A DNA stretch of 64,000 nt from Paenibacillus sp. FSL H7-0357 (lineage in GTDB: Bacteria; Bacillota; Bacilli; Paenibacillales; Paenibacillaceae): NCBI RefSeq assembly GCF_000758525.1, contig NZ_CP009241.1, forward strand, positions 1,426,001-1,490,000, given 5' to 3'. Both the position numbers and the translations under genes were made by a program. Below the pieces are notes generated by a model that saw only the letters and a list, made by a program, of their open reading frames with translations, was not told the origin of the DNA and ran no database searches. Of the stretch, positions 36,452 to 45,278 are shown one piece after another; position 1 is the first letter of the stretch, and every line of letters starts with the position of its first letter.

Positions 36452-36769
36452 ATGAGTCAGTTCACCAACGCGACAATTCAAAAAGCAGCCAATATTTATT
36501 ACGATGGAAAAGTTACCAGCCGTACAGTCATTTTGGAGGACGGAACTAAGGTGACACTCGGCATTATGCTCCCTGGTGTGTATGAATTCGGCACGGATGG
36601 TCCCGAGACCATGGAAATTTTGTCCGGTGATCTAAAAGTGCTGCTTCCCGGCACAGAGGTGTGGAAGGAAATTAAAGGAGCGGAGACGTTCCACGTTCCC
36701 GGAAACTCCAAGTTTGCACTGGAAGTATTCGGCTTAACTGATTATTGCTGTTCTTACCCGATTCTGTAA
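36452..36769 (+). CDS. ppnP: Pyrimidine/purine nucleoside phosphorylase PpnP
   Basis: This 105-residue cupin-fold enzyme (DUF1255, formerly YaiE) cleaves nucleosides with phosphate to give base and ribose 1-phosphate. Family motifs are seen in [36 protein letters not shown] and [15 protein letters not shown]. Its product feeds pentose metabolism, which makes its place 33 bases behind tkt sensible. A clear terminator follows, so the two may form an operon. Confidence 0.93.
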   Translation: MSQFTNATIQKAANIYYDGKVTSRTVILEDGTKVTLGIMLPGVYEFGTDGPETMEILSGDLKVLLPGTEVWKEIKGAETFHVPGNSKFALEVFGLTDYCCSYPIL

Positions 36770-36788
36770 CAATAAGTGTTTCAACCTG

Positions 36789-36822
36789 GAAGTCCCGCGT
36801 TTATGGCGGGGCTTCTTTTTTT
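36789..36822 (+). terminator. Intrinsic terminator of tkt-ppnP
   Basis: GAAGTCCCGC (36789-36798) pairs with GCGGGGCTTC (36806-36815) around a 7-nt loop, followed by TTTTTTTG. Confidence 0.9.
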
Positions 36823-36890
36823 GTCTTCACTGGAAAAATGATAGGGACCCTCATGCCGCTTTTGCCATATTGGATCGTTCAAGGGATGAT

Positions 36891-37376
36891 TTATGCTGTT
36901 ACATTGGAGCTGATCCGCTCGTACTCAAAAAATGCGTCTTGACTGTCAGGGTCCCCGATTACTCCGGTCTGGACGAATCCCATTTTCTTATAGAAGTGAT
37001 GATTTCTGACGGCCCAGGAAGGGGTGTCAAGTGACCATCTCCTTGCGCTTGGGTAGCTGGCAAAGAGGAAATGAAATGCTTCCTGTCCGAATCCGTGATT
37101 CTGCTGGAGGGGGTCAATAAAGATCCGGAGGAGAAGGAATTCGTCTTCCCCTGAAGCAGGGAACACGATCATTCCGCCGATAATAACGCCGTCAGCAAGA
37201 AGCTTATAATAATGGCCTTTCTTCATCATTTCTGCCTGCCAAGCAATGGAATCATAACCTGGCGGTCCGTCTTCCGCTTTATTCCGATACTTCCGTGCAT
37301 CTTCGTCAAACGTTTCTTTCTGTATTTCAGCTAATACCGGAGCATCCGAAGGGTCAGCGGGATGAATGTTCAGCAT
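36891..37376 (-). CDS. GNAT family N-acetyltransferase
   Basis: The 161-residue protein shows the GNAT order: an N-terminal strand-helix (MLNIHPADPSDAPVLAEIQK), the acetyl-CoA binding segment RIFIDPLQQNHGFGQEAF and the final HHFYKKMGFVQTG. The substrate is not predictable. It is a single gene on the minus strand with GGAGGAACCCC-like ribosome sequence before the ATG. Confidence 0.88.
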   Translation of the reverse strand: MLNIHPADPSDAPVLAEIQKETFDEDARKYRNKAEDGPPGYDSIAWQAEMMKKGHYYKLLADGVIIGGMIVFPASGEDEFLLLRIFIDPLQQNHGFGQEAFHFLFASYPSARRWSLDTPSWAVRNHHFYKKMGFVQTGVIGDPDSQDAFFEYERISSNVTA

Positions 37377-37523
37377 GGGGTTCCTCCTTGAAATGATATG
37401 TACTTAATTTCACAATCAATATTCGTCAATGGACAGGCAGAATCCTGCATGGATGCTCTTTACAATAGGTTAATAACGGCTTCACAGAGAGCGGTGCGAC
37501 AACCCCGGTTATACAGCAAAAAT

Positions 37524-37552
37524 AGACGCAGCCTTTACTTCCGGCTGCGTCT
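37524..37552 (-). terminator. Intrinsic terminator after the beta-hydroxyacid dehydrogenase gene
   Basis: AGACGCAGCC (37524-37533) pairs with GGCTGCGTCT (37543-37552). Read on the minus strand it is followed by ATTTTTG, and it lies 24 bases past the stop codon of the minus-strand gene. Confidence 0.85.
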
Positions 37553-37575
37553 GAAAATTCAGCTAAATTAAATTT

Positions 37576-38478
37576 CTACTCCTGGCTAGCGCCAGCGCCA
37601 ATCTTCTGGCCGATCCACTCTTCATAACATTTGACGACAGCAGAGAGATCTTCATCACCGTACCCTTGGGTATATCCGGCTTGGAACATACTTTTGGCAA
37701 GGCCGAGCATTGGTGAAGGCACACCTGTGGAATCGCTGAGCGAGGAGGCGAGCTTCAGGTCCTTCAGCATTAGTGCGAGTGAGAATTGGTTGCTGAAGTC
37801 ATTTTCGATAATTTTGCGGCCTTTGAGCTCTGCCTGCTTGCTGCCGGCTGAACCGTTCTGGACGAGCTCAAGGAATTTGTCCGCAGGAACGCCTGACTTC
37901 ACGGCGATAGAGAAGCCTTCAGCGAGGGCGACATTATGAATCCCGACCATAGCATTATGAGCAAGCTTGGCAACGGCTCCGCTGCCGTTGTCACCCATGT
38001 GCAGCAGCAGTCTGCCCATAGAGTCGAAAATATCGCGGTGTTCTTCGATCACCTCTGCGCTGCCGCCAACCATAAATACCAGCGTACCTTCGACAGCCGC
38101 TGGTTTGCTGCCGGTGACAGGCGCATCGAGGAATTTTCCGCCGCGTTCTTCCACCGCTGCTGCGATTTCCCGCACCAGTCCGGGTGAGATCGTACTGGAA
38201 TCGATGATAACGGCTCCCGGTTTAAGAGCCTCCAGGATGCCGCCCTGACCGTAGAATACTTCCCGGATCGAATCATCATTGCTGATCATGGTCATAATAA
38301 TATCCTTACCCTCTGCCGCGTCCTGCGGTGTAGATGCACTCAACGCGCCTTCTGCAACGAGAGGCTCGCATTTAGCGGCTGTACGGTTATATACCGTAAC
38401 CTGAAAACCGCCGCGCAGAAGGTTGGAAGCCATGGGGGCTCCCATTGTACCGAGTCCAATAAAGCCGATCTGTTTCAT
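37576..38478 (-). CDS. NAD(P)-dependent beta-hydroxyacid dehydrogenase (3-hydroxyisobutyrate dehydrogenase family)
   Basis: The 300-residue protein begins with the Rossmann motif QIGFIGLGTMGAPMASNLLR, has the family segment DAPVTGSKPAAVEGTLVF and the catalytic lysine in GAVAKLAHNAMVG. Family members oxidise 3-hydroxyisobutyrate, or reduce tartronate or succinic semialdehydes; the exact substrate cannot be fixed. The ATG at 38478 with AAGGTGG eight bases before it is preferred to an upstream in-frame start (38553) that adds 25 non-family residues. It is divergent from pgi. Confidence 0.9.
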   Translation of the reverse strand: MKQIGFIGLGTMGAPMASNLLRGGFQVTVYNRTAAKCEPLVAEGALSASTPQDAAEGKDIIMTMISNDDSIREVFYGQGGILEALKPGAVIIDSSTISPGLVREIAAAVEERGGKFLDAPVTGSKPAAVEGTLVFMVGGSAEVIEEHRDIFDSMGRLLLHMGDNGSGAVAKLAHNAMVGIHNVALAEGFSIAVKSGVPADKFLELVQNGSAGSKQAELKGRKIIENDFSNQFSLALMLKDLKLASSLSDSTGVPSPMLGLAKSMFQAGYTQGYGDEDLSAVVKCYEEWIGQKIGAGASQE

Positions 38479-38771
38479 TCCATTTCCACCTTCGCTCTTT
38501 GAGATTACTATAGAAATTGAACCTGTAGTTCCCGGCTCAGATTCTTTAGCCATGTTTTTCTACATTCTATCACGGCACCCGGGCTTGTTCCACAGGAGAG
38601 GCTACCATGATTACACGGCAAACGCTTCCATGAAACTTCCAAAAACATGGTTCTAAAGCCGGGGATGTGCCTTAAGACCTTGCCAGTCAAGGCGATTTAA
38701 AGTATCCTAATTATAAAGTTGTAACAAACGGTGTCAAATCTAAAGAGATAAACAGGAGGTTACCATTACCG

Positions 38772-40127
38772 ATGTCCAAGAAGATTAATTTTGACTACAC
38801 CAAAGCTCTTTCCTTCTTCAGCCAGCAAGAGATCGATTATTTTGCTGCTCCCGTGAAATTGGCTCATGAACAGCTTCACAACAAGAGTGGCGCAGGTTCC
38901 GACTACCTTGGCTGGATTGATCTGCCTACAGCCTATGACAAGGAAGAGTTCGCACGTATTCAACAAGCTGCCAAGAAAATTCAAAATGATTCCGATGTAC
39001 TCATCGTTATCGGTATCGGCGGTTCGTATCTGGGCGCACGTGCTGCCATTGAAGCACTTTCGCATTCCTTCTACAATAACCTTTCGAAGGACCAACGCAA
39101 GACGCCGGAAGTTTATTTTGCCGGTAACAATATCAGCTCTACATACATCACGCACCTGCTTGATCTTGTAGAAGGCAAAGACTTCTCCGTGAACGTCATT
39201 TCCAAATCCGGAACAACCACTGAACCGGCTATTGCCTTCCGCATTTTCCGCGCAGCGCTGGAGAAGAAATACGGCAAGGAAGAAGCACGCAAACGCATCT
39301 ACGCTACTACTGATAAGGAGAAAGGCGCGCTCAAGAAGCTGGCGAATGAAGAAGGCTATGAGTCGTTTATTATTCCTGATGATGTAGGCGGCCGTTATTC
39401 CGTGCTGACGCCGGTAGGCTTGCTGCCAATCGCCGTAGCAGGAATCAACATCGAAGAAATGATGCAAGGGGCCGCAGCCGCAGCAGATGAGTTCAACAAC
39501 CCTGACGTGGCTACTAACCAGAGCTATCAATATGCTGCAGTACGTAACGCTCTATACCGCAAAGGCAAAACAACGGAAATTCTCGTAAACTACGAGCCGT
39601 CCCTGCATTTTGTATCGGAGTGGTGGAAACAGCTTTACGGCGAAAGCGAAGGCAAGGATTTCAAAGGAATCTATCCTTCTTCTGTAGACTTCTCCACAGA
39701 TTTGCACTCGATGGGCCAATTCATTCAGGAGGGTAACCGCAACATCTTTGAAACAGTTATCCAAGTGGAGAAGGTGGAGCATCATGTAACGATCGAGAAC
39801 GATCCGGATGATCTGGACGGTCTGAACTTCCTGACCGGCAAGACAATGGATTTCGTTAACAAGAAGGCTTTCCAGGGAACCATGCTGGCGCACACGGACG
39901 GACAAGTGCCGAACCTGATCGTTACCATCCCTGATCAAACGCCATATACTTTCGGTTATCTGGTGTATTTCTTTGAAAAAGCCTGCGGTATCAGCGGATA
40001 TCTGCTGGGTGTTAACCCGTTCGATCAACCGGGCGTAGAAGCATACAAGAAAAATATGTTCGCGCTGCTGGGCAAACCGGGTTACGAGAAAGAAAAGGCT
40101 GAGCTCGAAGCCAGACTTACTGAGTAG
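38772..40127 (+). CDS. pgi: Glucose-6-phosphate isomerase
   Basis: The 451-residue enzyme interconverts glucose 6-phosphate and fructose 6-phosphate; this is the short Bacillus-type form. Diagnostic pieces are [55 protein letters not shown] and [18 protein letters not shown]. An AGGAGG lies 12 bases before the ATG, slightly far. Codon use resembles tkt, suggesting high expression. It is preceded by about 290 bases shared with the divergent dehydrogenase gene. Confidence 0.97.
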   Translation: MSKKINFDYTKALSFFSQQEIDYFAAPVKLAHEQLHNKSGAGSDYLGWIDLPTAYDKEEFARIQQAAKKIQNDSDVLIVIGIGGSYLGARAAIEALSHSFYNNLSKDQRKTPEVYFAGNNISSTYITHLLDLVEGKDFSVNVISKSGTTTEPAIAFRIFRAALEKKYGKEEARKRIYATTDKEKGALKKLANEEGYESFIIPDDVGGRYSVLTPVGLLPIAVAGINIEEMMQGAAAAADEFNNPDVATNQSYQYAAVRNALYRKGKTTEILVNYEPSLHFVSEWWKQLYGESEGKDFKGIYPSSVDFSTDLHSMGQFIQEGNRNIFETVIQVEKVEHHVTIENDPDDLDGLNFLTGKTMDFVNKKAFQGTMLAHTDGQVPNLIVTIPDQTPYTFGYLVYFFEKACGISGYLLGVNPFDQPGVEAYKKNMFALLGKPGYEKEKAELEARLTE

Positions 40128-40169
40128 TACCACTGCCTAACACAGAACATTCATACTAAGTAATCATCA

Positions 40170-40208
40170 GGGAGCAGTCCATAGGTAATCCATACCGGGG
40201 CTGCTCCT
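40170..40208 (+). terminator. Hairpin after pgi
   Basis: GGAGCAG (40171-40177) pairs with CTGCTCC (40201-40207), with a further inner GGTA/TACC stem. The T-run is poor (CTAAACTAT), so termination may be weak or Rho-assisted. Confidence 0.45.
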
Positions 40209-40252
40209 AAACTATATCAAGTTATCATACGTAGGTAAGGACTGGAATAAGG

Positions 40253-40885
40253 ATGCTGGAACAATATCGGACGGTGCGTTCTCCCGGTTTCCGGGAAGTC
40301 GTAATCCGTAAATCACGCTTCATCGGCCATGTAATGCCGGTGGAGAATGAAGAAGAAGCGGTGCAATTTATCGAGAATATCAAGAAGCAGCATTGGAATG
40401 CTACACATAATTGCTCTGCTTATACGATTGGTGAGAGGGACGAGATTCAGAGGCAATCGGATGACGGGGAACCGAGTGGAACGGCCGGTAAACCGATTTT
40501 GGAGGTAATCCGCAACCAAGGTGTTAAAAATGTCGCAATTGTTGTTACCCGTTATTTTGGAGGCATCATGCTGGGAGCAGGAGGACTTATCCGGGCGTAT
40601 ACGGATGGGGCAGTGCTGGCACTCGAAGCTGGAGAAGTGATCACCCGTGTGCTGAGGCGGGAAGTATTCGTGGAAATCGAGTACACCTGGCTGGGCAAGG
40701 TCGAAAATGAGCTGAGAAATAAAGGCATTAAGACCGGAGAAACTTCGTTCACAGATAAAGTCAAGCTGCTGTGTCTCCCGCGAAATGATGAAGGCGACGC
40801 ATTTAAGGCATGGATAACAGATCTTACCGAGGGGCAATCCCTGGTAACTGAAGGGCGGCGGCTTTACTACAGCGAAGGGGAATAA
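40253..40885 (+). CDS. yigZ: YigZ/IMPACT family protein
   Basis: The 210-residue protein (YvyE in Bacillus) shows the IMPACT-N domain: FREVVIRKSRFIGHVMPV, THNCSAYTIG, DDGEPSGTAGKPIL and VVTRYFGGIMLGAGGLIRAY. The C-terminal DUF1949 domain (about 140-205) is also present. The family is associated with translation control, but its bacterial role is not settled. It is followed after three bases by a TetR gene, so the two are probably co-transcribed. Confidence 0.92.
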   Translation: MLEQYRTVRSPGFREVVIRKSRFIGHVMPVENEEEAVQFIENIKKQHWNATHNCSAYTIGERDEIQRQSDDGEPSGTAGKPILEVIRNQGVKNVAIVVTRYFGGIMLGAGGLIRAYTDGAVLALEAGEVITRVLRREVFVEIEYTWLGKVENELRNKGIKTGETSFTDKVKLLCLPRNDEGDAFKAWITDLTEGQSLVTEGRRLYYSEGE

Positions 40886-40888
40886 GAT

Positions 40889-41470
40889 ATGGCAAGAAGA
40901 GCAGTGGAGAGAGAGTTGTCGAGGGAAAGAATATTGGAGGCGGCAAGGCATCTGTTTATCACCAAAGGATACCGGGCGATTTCCATGCGCAGCATCGGTC
41001 AGCATTTGGGGTATAGCCACGGCTCTCTTTATTATCATTTCAAGGAAAAGGCGGAGTTGTTCTACGCCATTGTAGTAGAGGATTTCAATCATGTGGCAAT
41101 ACTGCTTAATGAAGCAATGAACAAACCGCCTGAACCGGGAATGACCCGGGTGGAACAGCTTATTATGGAGTTTATCCGCTTCGGACTGGATCATCCTTAC
41201 CAATATGAGATTATGTTCATGATCCGGGATGAAGAGCTGCTTGCTTATTGTCGAGCGGAACAGGGACGATGTTTTGAGTTATTCTCAAGTATTGTACGCA
41301 GCCATATGAAGGAAGAGGGTTATGTTTCGGAGGATTGGCAGAGCGTACCATTAACCTTGTTTTTATCCGCTCACGGATTCATTTCTTATTACATTCAGGA
41401 TAAAGTTTCTTTCGATGATGTCAAAGAGGCCGCATTGACACATGTCAAAGTACTAAGCCGCAGTTTGTAA
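40889..41470 (+). CDS. TetR/AcrR family transcriptional regulator
   Basis: The 193-residue protein has an N-terminal helix-turn-helix, RERILEAARHLFITKGYRAI followed by SMRSIGQHLGYSHGSLYYHF, and a ligand domain of about 130 residues with no named subfamily. It begins three bases after yigZ, with GAAGGGGAA inside the end of that gene as ribosome site. No target promoter is evident. Confidence 0.9.
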   Translation: MARRAVERELSRERILEAARHLFITKGYRAISMRSIGQHLGYSHGSLYYHFKEKAELFYAIVVEDFNHVAILLNEAMNKPPEPGMTRVEQLIMEFIRFGLDHPYQYEIMFMIRDEELLAYCRAEQGRCFELFSSIVRSHMKEEGYVSEDWQSVPLTLFLSAHGFISYYIQDKVSFDDVKEAALTHVKVLSRSL

Positions 41471-41530
41471 AAATACCGTTTTTCTAGCCCTTCACACTTT
41501 AGAACGTTGCATTGGTATAACTTTGCATGG

Positions 41531-41623
41531 CGAAAGTATTATAGAGGCTATGCATTGTATAGAAAGCGGATCCCCGAAACTGGCGGAGCCGCTTTTTCTA
41601 TACAATAATAGCTATAACTTTCG
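41531..41623. terminator. Long imperfect hairpin between convergent genes
   Basis: 41531-41573 pairs imperfectly with 41585-41623 over roughly 35 bp. The tip, GCGGATCC...GGAGCCGC followed by TTTTTC, is a normal plus-strand terminator for the TetR gene. The rest of the stem is unusually long for a terminator. Confidence 0.65.
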
Positions 41624-41630
41624 GGTCTGC

Positions 41631-42032
41631 CTACCCCTCGACAATTTTCAGATAACACTGCCGCCGTCTCGGTCCGTCCAACTCGCAGAAGTAGATGCCC
41701 TGCCAGCGTCCAAGCAGTAGCGCGCCTTCGTGGATAATAATGCTCTGTGAGGGACCGGCCGTAATTGATTTCAGATGAGCGGCGGTATTTCCTTCCGCAT
41801 GACGGTAGTTGGGATGCTCCCAGGGAAAAACTTCGTCAAGTCTCATCAGCACATCATGCTTCACGTCGGGATCGGCATTTTCGTTGATCGCAATTCCTGC
41901 GGTGGTATGCGGACAATACACGACGATAATCCCGTTCTGTACACCGCTCTTTTTAACATAGGAAATAACTTCGCGGGTAATATCCCGCAATTCGTCCCGC
42001 TTGCTGGTTGTGATCTCCATGGTATGAAGCAT
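41631..42032 (-). CDS. YjbQ/UPF0047 family protein
   Basis: The 133-residue protein has the family signature YCPHTTAGIAINENADPDVK and the late HEGALLLGRWQGIYFCELDG. The three-layer fold often shows weak thiamine-phosphate synthase activity in vitro; the physiological role is unclear. AAAGGAGAT lies eight bases before the ATG at 42032, so a longer upstream reading is rejected. It is monocistronic. Confidence 0.92.
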   Translation of the reverse strand: MLHTMEITTSKRDELRDITREVISYVKKSGVQNGIIVVYCPHTTAGIAINENADPDVKHDVLMRLDEVFPWEHPNYRHAEGNTAAHLKSITAGPSQSIIIHEGALLLGRWQGIYFCELDGPRRRQCYLKIVEG

Positions 42033-42106
42033 TAGTAAGTATCTCCTTTCGGTGCTGCAGAAGTTGGAATGATAATATATTTTACCCCAAAAGTCTGCGA
42101 AAGTAA

Positions 42107-42135
42107 TTGACGATACCAGAGGCATTTGGTAAAGT
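42107..42135 (+). promoter_or_regulatory. Predicted promoter of the sulfate transport operon with internal palindrome
   Basis: TTGACG (42107-42112) and TAAAGT (42130-42135) are 17 bp apart. Between them, TACCA (42114-42118) and TGGTA (42127-42131) form an inverted repeat with an 8-bp centre, positioned as a repressor site would be. Sulfur control is expected from the genes, but the regulator is unknown. Confidence 0.45.
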
Positions 42136-42230
42136 AGTGATAATATTAAACCAAGTATATTAATAGGAATAATTATGGGTATAAAGGCAAGTAAACCGAC
42201 CGGTAAGCCGGAGGTGGGGGGACTTATAAC

Positions 42231-43046
42231 TTGAATTCGCTGCTTAGACACAAGGGTTGGACTTGGGGATTTCGCTCAACTATACTGTTGTATTTCGTAA
42301 TTCTTATCGTTTTGCCTATACTGGGCGTCTATTACAATTCATTTTCGCTAGGGTTCGGCAGTTTTGCTGAAGCCATAAGCGACCCAATTGCCTGGAAGTC
42401 AGTCTTCTTGACCTTAAAACTGGCCGTTATTGCCACGGTTATTAATGTTGTACTCGGCACGATGATTGCCTGGGTCCTTATACGTTATCAATTCCCCGGC
42501 AAGTCATTGCTGAACAGTCTTGTTGATCTGCCTTTTGCCCTGCCAACAGCAGTAGGTGGACTGATGATTCTCCTGCTGCTGGGTCCAGGCAGCCTGATTG
42601 GCGGGCTCGCGGAGGCGCTGGGCTTTGAAATTGTGTTTCATCAGCCGGCGATTGTAATCGCAATGGTTTTTGTAACATTTCCCTTCGTAATCCGCGCGGT
42701 TCAGCCGCTGCTGGAGGAGCTTGACCCTTCCGAGGAAGAAGCGGCTTATACGATGGGAGCCAAGAGTAGCCGCGTATTCAGGCAGGTGATTCTGCCCTCT
42801 ATGGCACCGGGGATGATCAGCGGCGGGATGCTGGCCTTCTCGCGTGCGCTCGCAGAGTTCGGAGCGGTTGTATTGGTAGCAGGCAATATTCCGGGCCGTA
42901 CACTCGTCTCTTCCGTTTTTATTTTCGGGGAAGTGGAGAGTGATAATCCGGTGGGGGCTGCTGCGGTTTCCATCATTCTGCTGACGTTGTCCTTTCTTAT
43001 TCTCTGGATGATCAATCTGCTGCAGATGCGGGGGAGACGGTCATGA
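42231..43046 (+). CDS. cysT: Sulfate/thiosulfate ABC transporter permease CysT
   Basis: The 271-residue protein has six predicted membrane helices and the binding-protein-dependent permease loop EEAAYTMGAKSSRVFRQVIL with EAA motif. SRALAEFGAVVLVAGNIPGR is highly characteristic of sulfate permeases (CysT/CysU). It forms a heterodimer channel with CysW, encoded next with ATGA overlap. The start is TTG at 42231 behind GGAGGTGGGGGG. Confidence 0.93.
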   Translation: MNSLLRHKGWTWGFRSTILLYFVILIVLPILGVYYNSFSLGFGSFAEAISDPIAWKSVFLTLKLAVIATVINVVLGTMIAWVLIRYQFPGKSLLNSLVDLPFALPTAVGGLMILLLLGPGSLIGGLAEALGFEIVFHQPAIVIAMVFVTFPFVIRAVQPLLEELDPSEEEAAYTMGAKSSRVFRQVILPSMAPGMISGGMLAFSRALAEFGAVVLVAGNIPGRTLVSSVFIFGEVESDNPVGAAAVSIILLTLSFLILWMINLLQMRGRRS

Positions 43047-43840
43047 GAAAATTATGGATTGGACTAACTTATCTAGTATTTTTCCTGCTGATTGCTGCAC
43101 CGCTGGGCAAAATGGCAATGGGGGCTTTCAGTGAAGGCTTCGGCGGTTTCTGGGCCGCCCTGAGCAGACCGGAGGCGCTGCATGCGCTGATGATGACCGG
43201 GTTTGTCGTAGTTGTCGTTACGCTGCTGAACACGCTGTTTGGCATTATGATGGCTCTTTATCTGGTGCGGGCAAACTGGCTGGGGAAACGGGTAAAAGGG
43301 CTGCTAAACAGCATTGTAGATTTGCCCTATGCGGTATCTCCGGTTATCGGCGGGCTGATGATTGTGCTGCTGCTGGGCCCGGACAGCGCTTTGGGGTCAA
43401 TCTTTGAACAAATCGGACTGAAGATTGTGTACGCTTTTCCCGGGATGGTCATTGCTACGCTCTTTGTAACCTTCCCTTTAATGGTGCGTGAAGTGATGCC
43501 GGTGCTCCAGGAGATCGGTTCACAGCAGGAAGAGGCGGCTTCAACGCTTGGAGCCTATGGCTGGACAACATTCTGGAAGGTGACCTGGCCGTCGATCCGC
43601 TGGGCGGTAATCTATGGTGTAATTCTAACGGTTGCGCGCTCGCTTGGTGAATTTGGTGCGGTGCTTGTCGTTTCCGGCAACATCATGAACAAGACCCAGA
43701 CCGCGACCACCCTGGTCTACCAGGATGTCGAGAATTTCAATGTAACGGCTGCGGGCGGGATAGCGCTGGTGCTGGCCGCATTTTCCGCGGGTCTGCTGCT
43801 GCTGATGGAATGGAGCAAGAGAAGAAAGGGAGTGCATTAG
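43043..43840 (+). CDS. cysW: Sulfate/thiosulfate ABC transporter permease CysW
   Basis: The 265-residue protein is the partner permease, with six membrane helices. QEEAASTLGAYGWTTFWKVT is the EAA loop that contacts CysA, and VARSLGEFGAVLVVSGNI is the family signature. Translation is coupled to cysT by an ATGA overlap. Confidence 0.93.
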   Translation: MRKLWIGLTYLVFFLLIAAPLGKMAMGAFSEGFGGFWAALSRPEALHALMMTGFVVVVVTLLNTLFGIMMALYLVRANWLGKRVKGLLNSIVDLPYAVSPVIGGLMIVLLLGPDSALGSIFEQIGLKIVYAFPGMVIATLFVTFPLMVREVMPVLQEIGSQQEEAASTLGAYGWTTFWKVTWPSIRWAVIYGVILTVARSLGEFGAVLVVSGNIMNKTQTATTLVYQDVENFNVTAAGGIALVLAAFSAGLLLLMEWSKRRKGVH

Positions 43841-43842
43841 GT

Positions 43843-44907
43843 ATGCATGTCGAGGTTCGGGGTCTGAATAAACATTTTGGAGATTTTCATGCCGTCAAGG
43901 ACGTTGATTTCGGGATTACCAAAGGTCATCTGATCGGGCTGCTCGGGCCCAGCGGAGGCGGCAAAACCTCGATTCTGCGCATGCTGGCAGGACTGGAGAC
44001 GCCAGACAGCGGTGAAATCATTTTTCACGGCCGGGCGGTGAACAATCTTCCGCCGCAGGAGCGGGAAATCGGCTTTGTTTTCCAGAACTATGCACTGTTC
44101 AAGCACATGACCGTTTATGAGAATATTGCTTTTGGTCTTAAGGTGAAAAAAGTTAACAAAAATACGATCCAGAACCGTGTTATGGAACTGGTGGAGCTCA
44201 CAGGACTGAAGGGGTTCGAGAAACGGTATCCACATCAGCTCTCCGGCGGCCAGCGCCAGCGGGTGGCTTTTGCCCGGGCGCTTGCGCCTGAGCCGCAGCT
44301 GCTGCTGCTGGATGAGCCGTTCGCGGCAATTGACGCGAAGATCCGCCAGGAACTGCGTTCCTGGCTGCGCGAGCTGATTGAGCGTGTCGGGATCACCTCC
44401 ATCTTCGTTACACATGACCAGGACGAAGCGATAGAAGTGGCTGATGAGATCATGATCATCAACCAGGGCCGCCTGGAGCAGAAAGGCACGCCTTGGGATA
44501 TTTATAAGGAGCCGAAGACGCCGTTTGTGGCGACCTTTATCGGCGAGTCCACACTGATCGAAAGCGCCTCCGAGCTGAAGGGCTTTAAGAATGCGGGCGG
44601 CGGCAAGCCGACCAAAGCCTTGATCCGCCCCGAGTATATCGAAGTGGGCCATCTGAATGAATTTAAAATGGCTTCGGCCACGGAGCAGGGTGTCGTGAAG
44701 CATCTGCATTTCCGCGGCAGCGAATGGCTGGTAGAGGTGGAAGTGAACGGCCACAAGCTGGTGACCTACCGTTCACTGGAGAAGGAAACCTTGCAGCCGG
44801 GCCAGGAGATCGCTGTGCTTGTCCACCGCGCCTATTTATTTAATGATGAGCGGAGCTGGATTCAGGAGAACGGGCTGAAGGAAGACCCAATGCCTGTATT
44901 CATTTAA
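43843..44907 (+). CDS. cysA: Sulfate/thiosulfate ABC transporter ATP-binding protein CysA
   Basis: The 354-residue ATPase has Walker A GPSGGGKTS, Q-loop FVFQNYALFKHM, signature LSGGQRQRVAFARAL, Walker B LLLLDEPFAAID and H-loop FVTHDQDEA. A C-terminal TOBE-like domain (KALIRPEYIEVG) follows. The ATG at 43843 (MHVEVRGLNKHF) lies three bases after the cysW stop, with AAAGGGAG upstream; a longer in-frame start inside cysW is unnecessary. A terminator follows at 44933. Confidence 0.95.
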   Translation: MHVEVRGLNKHFGDFHAVKDVDFGITKGHLIGLLGPSGGGKTSILRMLAGLETPDSGEIIFHGRAVNNLPPQEREIGFVFQNYALFKHMTVYENIAFGLKVKKVNKNTIQNRVMELVELTGLKGFEKRYPHQLSGGQRQRVAFARALAPEPQLLLLDEPFAAIDAKIRQELRSWLRELIERVGITSIFVTHDQDEAIEVADEIMIINQGRLEQKGTPWDIYKEPKTPFVATFIGESTLIESASELKGFKNAGGGKPTKALIRPEYIEVGHLNEFKMASATEQGVVKHLHFRGSEWLVEVEVNGHKLVTYRSLEKETLQPGQEIAVLVHRAYLFNDERSWIQENGLKEDPMPVFI

Positions 44908-44932
44908 TCACTCACTAGATTTCATATCGTTA

Positions 44933-44962
44933 ACCGTCCGCAGCAGGACGGTGCAGTTTTTA
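44933..44962 (+). terminator. Intrinsic terminator after cysA
   Basis: ACCGTCC (44933-44939) pairs with GGACGGT (44946-44952), then GCAGTTTTTA. It separates the permease/ATPase genes from the binding-protein gene, which may lower or uncouple expression of the latter. Confidence 0.8.
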
Positions 44963-45061
44963 ATAAATACAAACAGGGTTTAACAATCTGTTGTCAAAGC
45001 GGCAAGAGGCGAGTTGAAGCTGGAGCAAGCGATAGCGGACTTTAGAAGAGGTACTATATAA

Positions 45062-45191
45062 AGCGGATAGGGCTGAGAAGCAACGGAGGAGAATTTTGGA
45101 ACTGTAGGAGCGACAGCGTTCGGAAGTCCAAATATTCACCGCAGTTGTGAGCGAGCCTTTGAGCAGTGCTTGAAGTACAGCTTATATCCGC
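45062..45191. repeat. Dispersed hairpin repeat, copy 2
   Basis: Outer arms AGCGGATA (45062-45069) and TATCCGCT (45184-45191) enclose an inner stem formed by ATTTTGGAaCT and AGTCCAAAT. The 21-bp core at 45098-45118 matches 26165-26185 except at two positions. It fills the 370-base gap between cysA and the binding-protein gene. Confidence 0.5.
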
Positions 45192-45278
45192 TGTTTGTTG
45201 CACGATAGGCGAATTCTCCCGAGCCAAGCGTCAACACGGATTTTTCAAACCCAACACCCCGAAGGATGTGGAGCCGGT

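Noticed and set aside
44963..45278. Separate small gene between cysA and the binding-protein gene
   Set aside because: No frame with a start signal; the interval is filled by the hairpin repeat.
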